Positions 6,725-10,567 of a stretch of 10,567 nucleotides of DNA are shown piece after piece. The notes beneath the pieces are model-generated. The model worked only from the letters and a program-made list of their open reading frames with translations. It did not search any database and was not told where the DNA came from. The stretch is from Sporomusaceae bacterium. GTDB taxonomy: Bacteria > Bacillota > Negativicutes > DSM-13327. The stretch covers positions 1 to 10,567 of the forward strand of contig JAPUES010000167.1 of the NCBI GenBank assembly GCA_027492445.1, in the 5' to 3' direction. The translations under genes and the position numbers were made by a program. Position 1 is the first letter of the stretch. Each line of letters starts with the position of its first letter.

Positions 6725-8818
6725 ATGAGTGGCATTAAATCAATTAAGACCATATTTGCCTTAAGCATGATTCTCATGACGGTAGTTGTATTTAGTTTGC
6801 AAACTGGATTTAGCTATTATCAATTTAGTAAGGTGCTAGAGGAAAAGGTAATAGAACTGCTGGAAAATCAGGCACGTCACGAAGCTACTAAGCTTAAGGG
6901 GGATTTTTCCGCAACTGCGCAAACGGTAGAATCCTTGGCCCAAACTATTGAAGCACTCAATAGTTTTGATACAGAAAAAATCGTTGGTATTATGAGGCTT
7001 ATTATGTCGAAGGACCCTCTTATCTTTGGTGGAGGATTTTGGCTAGAACCTTTTCGGTATGATGATAAACTTAAATATTATGGCCCTTATATTTATAGAA
7101 CCGGAATTGATAAAGAATATCAGTTCACATGGGACTATAGTAATGAAAAATATGATTATTTTAAATATGATTGGTATGTAAAAGGCTTTGAACCGAATGT
7201 AAGAGTGGCTTGGAGTGAACCTTATATTGATGAAGTTTCGGGTGTAGCAATGATGACGGCAACAAGTCCCATTCGCAGAGAAGGGAAGGTTATTGGTGTA
7301 ACAACTGTTGATGTTGGTGCGGAGAATCTAATTAGCTATGTTAATTCTATTAAGACAGGAAAAAGTGGTTATAGTTTTTTAGTGAGTAGTCAGGGGTTAC
7401 AAGTTGCAAGTTTAGTTAACCAGCAGGAACTTAAAATTGAAAATACTGAGGAAAATATACAATCCTTAAAGGAAATTGCGGGGGCAGCTCTTAGTCAAGA
7501 ACATACGGGAATTCGAAAGACCGTTTTAAATGAACAAGAAGTGATGGTAGTATTCACCCCCATTGGTGAAACAGGACTACGCTTGGTTATGGTAATGCCT
7601 GTCGCAGAAGCCTTTGCTTCTGTACATTGGATGTTTATCGTTAGTATTATTGGTTTCCTTTTATCCGTTACCTTACTGACGGTTATGATTTTTCGCTTAT
7701 TTGAACATAAAGTGGATTTACCTTTGCAAGCCTTGGCAGAATACGCAGAACGAATCACCAAGGGCGATTTTACTCATGCCATCCAAAAAACATCAGATGA
7801 TGAAATTGGTCAACTCTGCCATGCTTTTAAGACTATGTCCGAAACCATTAAAAACAATATGGAAGTAATAGGTAATGCTAATTGGGCTTTGCAACAGGCC
7901 CATGATGAACTAGAAATTAAGGTTGAAATTCGAACGCAAGATTTACTAGCAGTGAATGAGGAAATGCAAGCTATAAATGGGGAACTAGCCCATACTTTAG
8001 AAAATTTGCGAGAGACACAGCTACAATTGGTTCAGTCTGCCAAGATGGCTTCCTTGGGCAGCCTTGTGGCTGGTGTTGCTCATGAAATAAATACTCCGAT
8101 TGGCGTAGGGGTAACGGCAATCACTCATTTGCAAGAGATTACCAAAGAGTTTATCCAGTTATATGAAGTAAGGGAATTAAAACGGCAAGATTTGAAAAAC
8201 TATTTAGTAGACTGTGATGAAGCTATCAAGATTGTTTTCTCTAATTTAGAAAGAGCATCTCACCTAATTCGCAGCTTTAAACAAGTATCGGTGGATCAGT
8301 CGAATGAAGTGGGCCGTGTGTTTCATGTAAAAAAATATCTTGATGAAATATTACTAAGTTTACAGCCTAAATTAAAAAGAACACAACATATTGTTACCAT
8401 TCAATGTGATGAAGAGCTTAAAATGGATAGTTACCCAGGGGCCTTTGCTCAAATTATCACCAATCTAGTGGTTAATTCCTTGGTTCATGCTTATGATATG
8501 GAATCTACAGGGGAAATTAAAATTATTGTCGTCAAGAATGATGACAATCGAATATGCCTAACATATTCTGATGATGGTAAGGGGATGGAACCAGCAGTTG
8601 TAGAAAAAATATTTAATCCTTTCTTTACAACCAAACGCGGCAAAGGTGGGACGGGCTTAGGGCTATCTATTTTGTATAATATTATAACCCAGCAATTTGG
8701 TGGAACAATAGAATGTAGTAGTATTGTAGGAAAAGGTACCAGCTTTATGATTCAAATTCCCCTTATTGCACCTGGTAATGCTGAAAAAAGAGAATTAGTA
8801 CAAACAGATACTTATTAA
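6725..8818 (+). CDS. Membrane sensor histidine kinase, dCache-HAMP-HisKA-HATPase
   Basis: This 697-residue kinase should sense an extracytoplasmic signal. TM1 covers about residues 9-29. A dCache-type domain follows (about 35-290), with WLEP (106-109), DWY (149-151), WSEPYID (163-169) and Asp196 in a TTVD strand. TM2 is about 302-325, then HAMP (about 326-380) and a coiled-coil stretch (about 383-440). The catalytic core has GVAHEINTP with His453, N-box NLVVNSLVHAY (580-590), G1 DDGKGM (616-621) and G2 GGTGLGL (641-647). All kinase motifs are intact, and there is no receiver domain. The core resembles the GVAHEINTP class that also includes DctB-like kinases. The start is supported by AGGGTGG at 6711-6717, seven bases upstream. 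No response regulator gene lies next to it, and a terminator precedes its own promoter, so it is an orphan kinase here. Ligand unknown. Confidence 0.95.
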   Translation: MSGIKSIKTIFALSMILMTVVVFSLQTGFSYYQFSKVLEEKVIELLENQARHEATKLKGDFSATAQTVESLAQTIEALNSFDTEKIVGIMRLIMSKDPLIFGGGFWLEPFRYDDKLKYYGPYIYRTGIDKEYQFTWDYSNEKYDYFKYDWYVKGFEPNVRVAWSEPYIDEVSGVAMMTATSPIRREGKVIGVTTVDVGAENLISYVNSIKTGKSGYSFLVSSQGLQVASLVNQQELKIENTEENIQSLKEIAGAALSQEHTGIRKTVLNEQEVMVVFTPIGETGLRLVMVMPVAEAFASVHWMFIVSIIGFLLSVTLLTVMIFRLFEHKVDLPLQALAEYAERITKGDFTHAIQKTSDDEIGQLCHAFKTMSETIKNNMEVIGNANWALQQAHDELEIKVEIRTQDLLAVNEEMQAINGELAHTLENLRETQLQLVQSAKMASLGSLVAGVAHEINTPIGVGVTAITHLQEITKEFIQLYEVRELKRQDLKNYLVDCDEAIKIVFSNLERASHLIRSFKQVSVDQSNEVGRVFHVKKYLDEILLSLQPKLKRTQHIVTIQCDEELKMDSYPGAFAQIITNLVVNSLVHAYDMESTGEIKIIVVKNDDNRICLTYSDDGKGMEPAVVEKIFNPFFTTKRGKGGTGLGLSILYNIITQQFGGTIECSSIVGKGTSFMIQIPLIAPGNAEKRELVQTDTY

Positions 8819-8840
8819 GAGTTGTTTTTCACATATTGTT

Positions 8841-8869
8841 TTGACGAATCTATGGAAGAGTCGTACAAT
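8841..8869 (+). promoter_or_regulatory. Sigma-A promoter of the XPB helicase gene
   Basis: TTGACG (8841-8846) and TACAAT (8864-8869) each match the consensus at five of six positions with the ideal 17-base spacer. Transcription would start near 8876, giving a leader of about 40 bases. No intrinsic terminator was seen between the upstream kinase stop (8818) and this promoter, so some read-through is possible. Confidence 0.75.
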
Positions 8870-8905
8870 TGAGGGAGAACATTGCAAGGAACTACAATTC
8901 ATCTT

Positions 8906-8911
8906 AGGAGG
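8906..8911 (+). promoter_or_regulatory. Ribosome binding site deciding the XPB start
   Basis: AGGAGG lies five bases before GTG 8917. An ATG at 8915, in another frame, would be only three bases away, and the in-frame ATG at 8941 is 29 bases away. Spacing and N-terminal similarity to the family favour GTG 8917. Confidence 0.75.
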
Positions 8912-8916
8912 CAAAT

Positions 8917-10567
8917 GTGGTATATAATCCTACGAACCCAATGATTGTTCAAGGGGACTTTTCGGTATTATTAGAAGCCTATCATGAAGATTTTGAAAAG
9001 GTACGCATTGGGCTGGCACTTTTTGCTGATCTCGAAAAAAGCCCTGAACATATTCATACCTACCGTATTACCCCCTTATCCTTGTGGAATGCTGCAGCAA
9101 CGGGGCAAACTCCTGACCAGGTATTAGAATTTCTAAGGCAGTATGTTAAGTTTCCCCTCCCCGATAATGTGTGTCGTGATATTAATGCTTATATGGGGCG
9201 GTATGGTTTAGTTAAATTACTAGCAGTGCCTACGATGGATCTTATGACAGATGAAAATACAATCATACCTGGAGAATTTTTATACCTGTATTCTCAGGAT
9301 ATTCCTACCATTTTAGCAATTGGTGGACATAAGGATACGAAAGGGGCATTTTGCCATAAACTCGACGACAATACCTTGGTGTTGCCTGCGGGAAAACGAG
9401 GCATTATAAAGCAGTTGTTGGTAAAAATCGGTTATCCTGTTGAGGATTTAGCAGGGTATATTGATGGTGAAGAATTAGAAGTTGGCTTACGTCAATATGA
9501 TATAAATGGCTGCGCTTTTGCTCTAAGAGATTATCAGCGACAAGCGGTGGATATTTTTTATGACAAGGGTAAAACGACAGGAGGATCGGGAGTATTAGTA
9601 TTGCCTTGCGGTGCAGGGAAAACGGTCATTGGGATTGGTGCTATGACGCAAGTTGGTATGAATACCTTGATTTTAACCACTTCAACGAGTGCTGTTCATC
9701 AATGGATGAGGGAAATCGTTGAAAAAACCACATTGCAGGTAGAAGAAGTAGGGGAATATTCAGGAGGAAAAAAGAATATTTGCCCTGTGACCGTTACTAC
9801 TTACCAAATGGTAACCTATCGTCCTCATAAGAATGGTCCTTTTCCTCATTTTGAAATTTTTAATGCACGTGCTTGGGGGTTGATTATTTATGATGAGGTT
9901 CATACGTTACCGGCCCCAGTATTTCAGGTTACAGCTGAACTGCAAGCAAGACGTAGACTAGGTCTAACAGCTACCTTAGTACGGGAAGACGGCCGAGAAG
10001 CCGATGTCTTTACCTTAATTGGACCCAAAAAACTAGATGTTCCTTGGACTGAAATGGAGAGTGCTGGCTGGATTGCTACTGCAATCTGTACAGAAGTGCG
10101 TGTGCCTATGGATTTTGCCCTTCGCATGGAATGTGCTCAGGTGCCAGAAAAAATGGCCTATCGTTTTGAAGCAGAAAACCCTGATAAACTACAGGCCATT
10201 CAATACTTATTGCGTAAGCATGCTAATGAGGGTATACTAATTATCGGTCAATACATAAAGCAATTAGAAAATATTTCAGCGCATTTTAAATTTCCCTTAA
10301 TTACAGGAAAAACGCCAACGGATAAACGAGATATTCTTTATGAAGATTTTCGTTCAGGACGGATTCCAGTCCTGGTAGTCTCAAAAGTGGCTAACTTTGC
10401 TATTGACTTACCGGATGCATCCGTAGGAATACAGGTTTCTGGGGCCTTTGGCTCGCGCCAGGAAGAAGCCCAGCGGTTAGGGCGAATTTTACGGCCGAAA
10501 AAAGATGGCAGAAATGCTTATTTTTATAGCGTAGTATCGAAGGATTCCAGGGAACAGGAATTCGCCC
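8917..10567 (+). CDS. Bacterial XPB/Rad25-type DNA helicase (3' end missing)
   Basis: This superfamily 2 protein is related to the XPB/Ssl2 helicase of eukaryotic TFIIH; bacterial members are ATP-dependent 3'-5' DNA helicases presumed to act in DNA repair. At least 550 residues are present and the frame is open to the window edge; from the usual family size only a short C-terminal tail should be missing. Residues from about 9 to 95 match the XPB N-terminal accessory domain (MIVQGDFSVLLE, HIHTYRITPLSLWNAA). The helicase core has Walker A PCGAGKT (230-236), a DEVH box (326-329), motif III LTATL (350-354), the XPB-specific RED triad (356-358), motif V around SKVANFAIDLP, and motif VI QRLGRILR (519-526) with its arginine fingers. 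All catalytic motifs are intact. The start is taken as GTG because VVYNPTNPMIVQ resembles the usual family N-terminus, but ATG 8941 remains possible. It has its own promoter. Confidence 0.94.
   Translation, partial: MVYNPTNPMIVQGDFSVLLEAYHEDFEKVRIGLALFADLEKSPEHIHTYRITPLSLWNAAATGQTPDQVLEFLRQYVKFPLPDNVCRDINAYMGRYGLVKLLAVPTMDLMTDENTIIPGEFLYLYSQDIPTILAIGGHKDTKGAFCHKLDDNTLVLPAGKRGIIKQLLVKIGYPVEDLAGYIDGEELEVGLRQYDINGCAFALRDYQRQAVDIFYDKGKTTGGSGVLVLPCGAGKTVIGIGAMTQVGMNTLILTTSTSAVHQWMREIVEKTTLQVEEVGEYSGGKKNICPVTVTTYQMVTYRPHKNGPFPHFEIFNARAWGLIIYDEVHTLPAPVFQVTAELQARRRLGLTATLVREDGREADVFTLIGPKKLDVPWTEMESAGWIATAICTEVRVPMDFALRMECAQVPEKMAYRFEAENPDKLQAIQYLLRKHANEGILIIGQYIKQLENISAHFKFPLITGKTPTDKRDILYEDFRSGRIPVLVVSKVANFAIDLPDASVGIQVSGAFGSRQEEAQRLGRILRPKKDGRNAYFYSVVSKDSREQEFA

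Noticed and set aside
8844..8864. Weak hairpin ACGA...TCGT after the dCache kinase gene
   Set aside because: It has a four-base stem with a long loop and no T-run, and it overlaps a strong promoter, so it is not a terminator.
10037..10240. Second forward open frame of 67 codons inside the XPB gene
   Set aside because: It is in another frame within the conserved helicase coding sequence and has no motif of its own; 5087-5278 inside the hybrid kinase is the same case.

Overview
The window looks like a chromosomal segment from a low-to-mid GC Firmicute. The best guess is an anaerobic Negativicute of the Pelosinus/Sporomusa kind, inferred only from gene content and style: AGGAGG-type ribosome sites, a fused glucose PTS permease, a sigma-54 type promoter, molybdenum cofactor genes and a bacterial XPB helicase. 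No rRNA, tRNA, CRISPR array, insertion sequence or phage gene was seen. All five recognised genes are on the + strand.

Layout. (1) 1-1533 is the end of a molybdenum cofactor (Moco) cluster: moaC, then a gene overlapping it by 16 bases that fuses a MOSC domain to a MogA/MoaB domain. A short Cys-containing tail at the left edge may end an upstream gene. (2) 1534-1739 is an intergenic region with a G-poor leader, a 17-base direct repeat, two small dyads and a clear -24/-12 (sigma-54) promoter. It drives (3) a glucose-type PTS enzyme IICBA at 1740-3761, closed by a strong intrinsic terminator. (4) 3827-4029 carries a candidate sigma-A promoter whose -35 box lies inside a perfect 9+9 bp palindrome, followed by a long leader. 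(5) 4030-6534 is a soluble hybrid histidine kinase (GAF-PAS-PAS-HisKA-HATPase-REC), ended by a terminator. (6) 6725-8818 is a membrane-bound dCache-HAMP histidine kinase with its own extended -10 promoter. (7) From 8917 to the right edge runs a bacterial XPB/Rad25-type helicase, incomplete at its C-terminus, behind a near-consensus sigma-A promoter.

How the genes relate. The two Moco genes act in one pathway: cyclic pyranopterin monophosphate formation, then molybdopterin adenylylation and molybdenum insertion or sulfur handling. The other genes look like separate transcription units set side by side. Each has its own promoter candidate, and terminators separate most of them. Neither kinase has a separate response regulator gene in the window, so their partners must lie elsewhere.

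I see no plainly new multi-gene system. The observations most worth a second look are the sigma-54 promoter on a glucose-family PTS gene with its flanking repeats, the palindrome over the hybrid-kinase promoter, and the nested starts at the XPB helicase gene.
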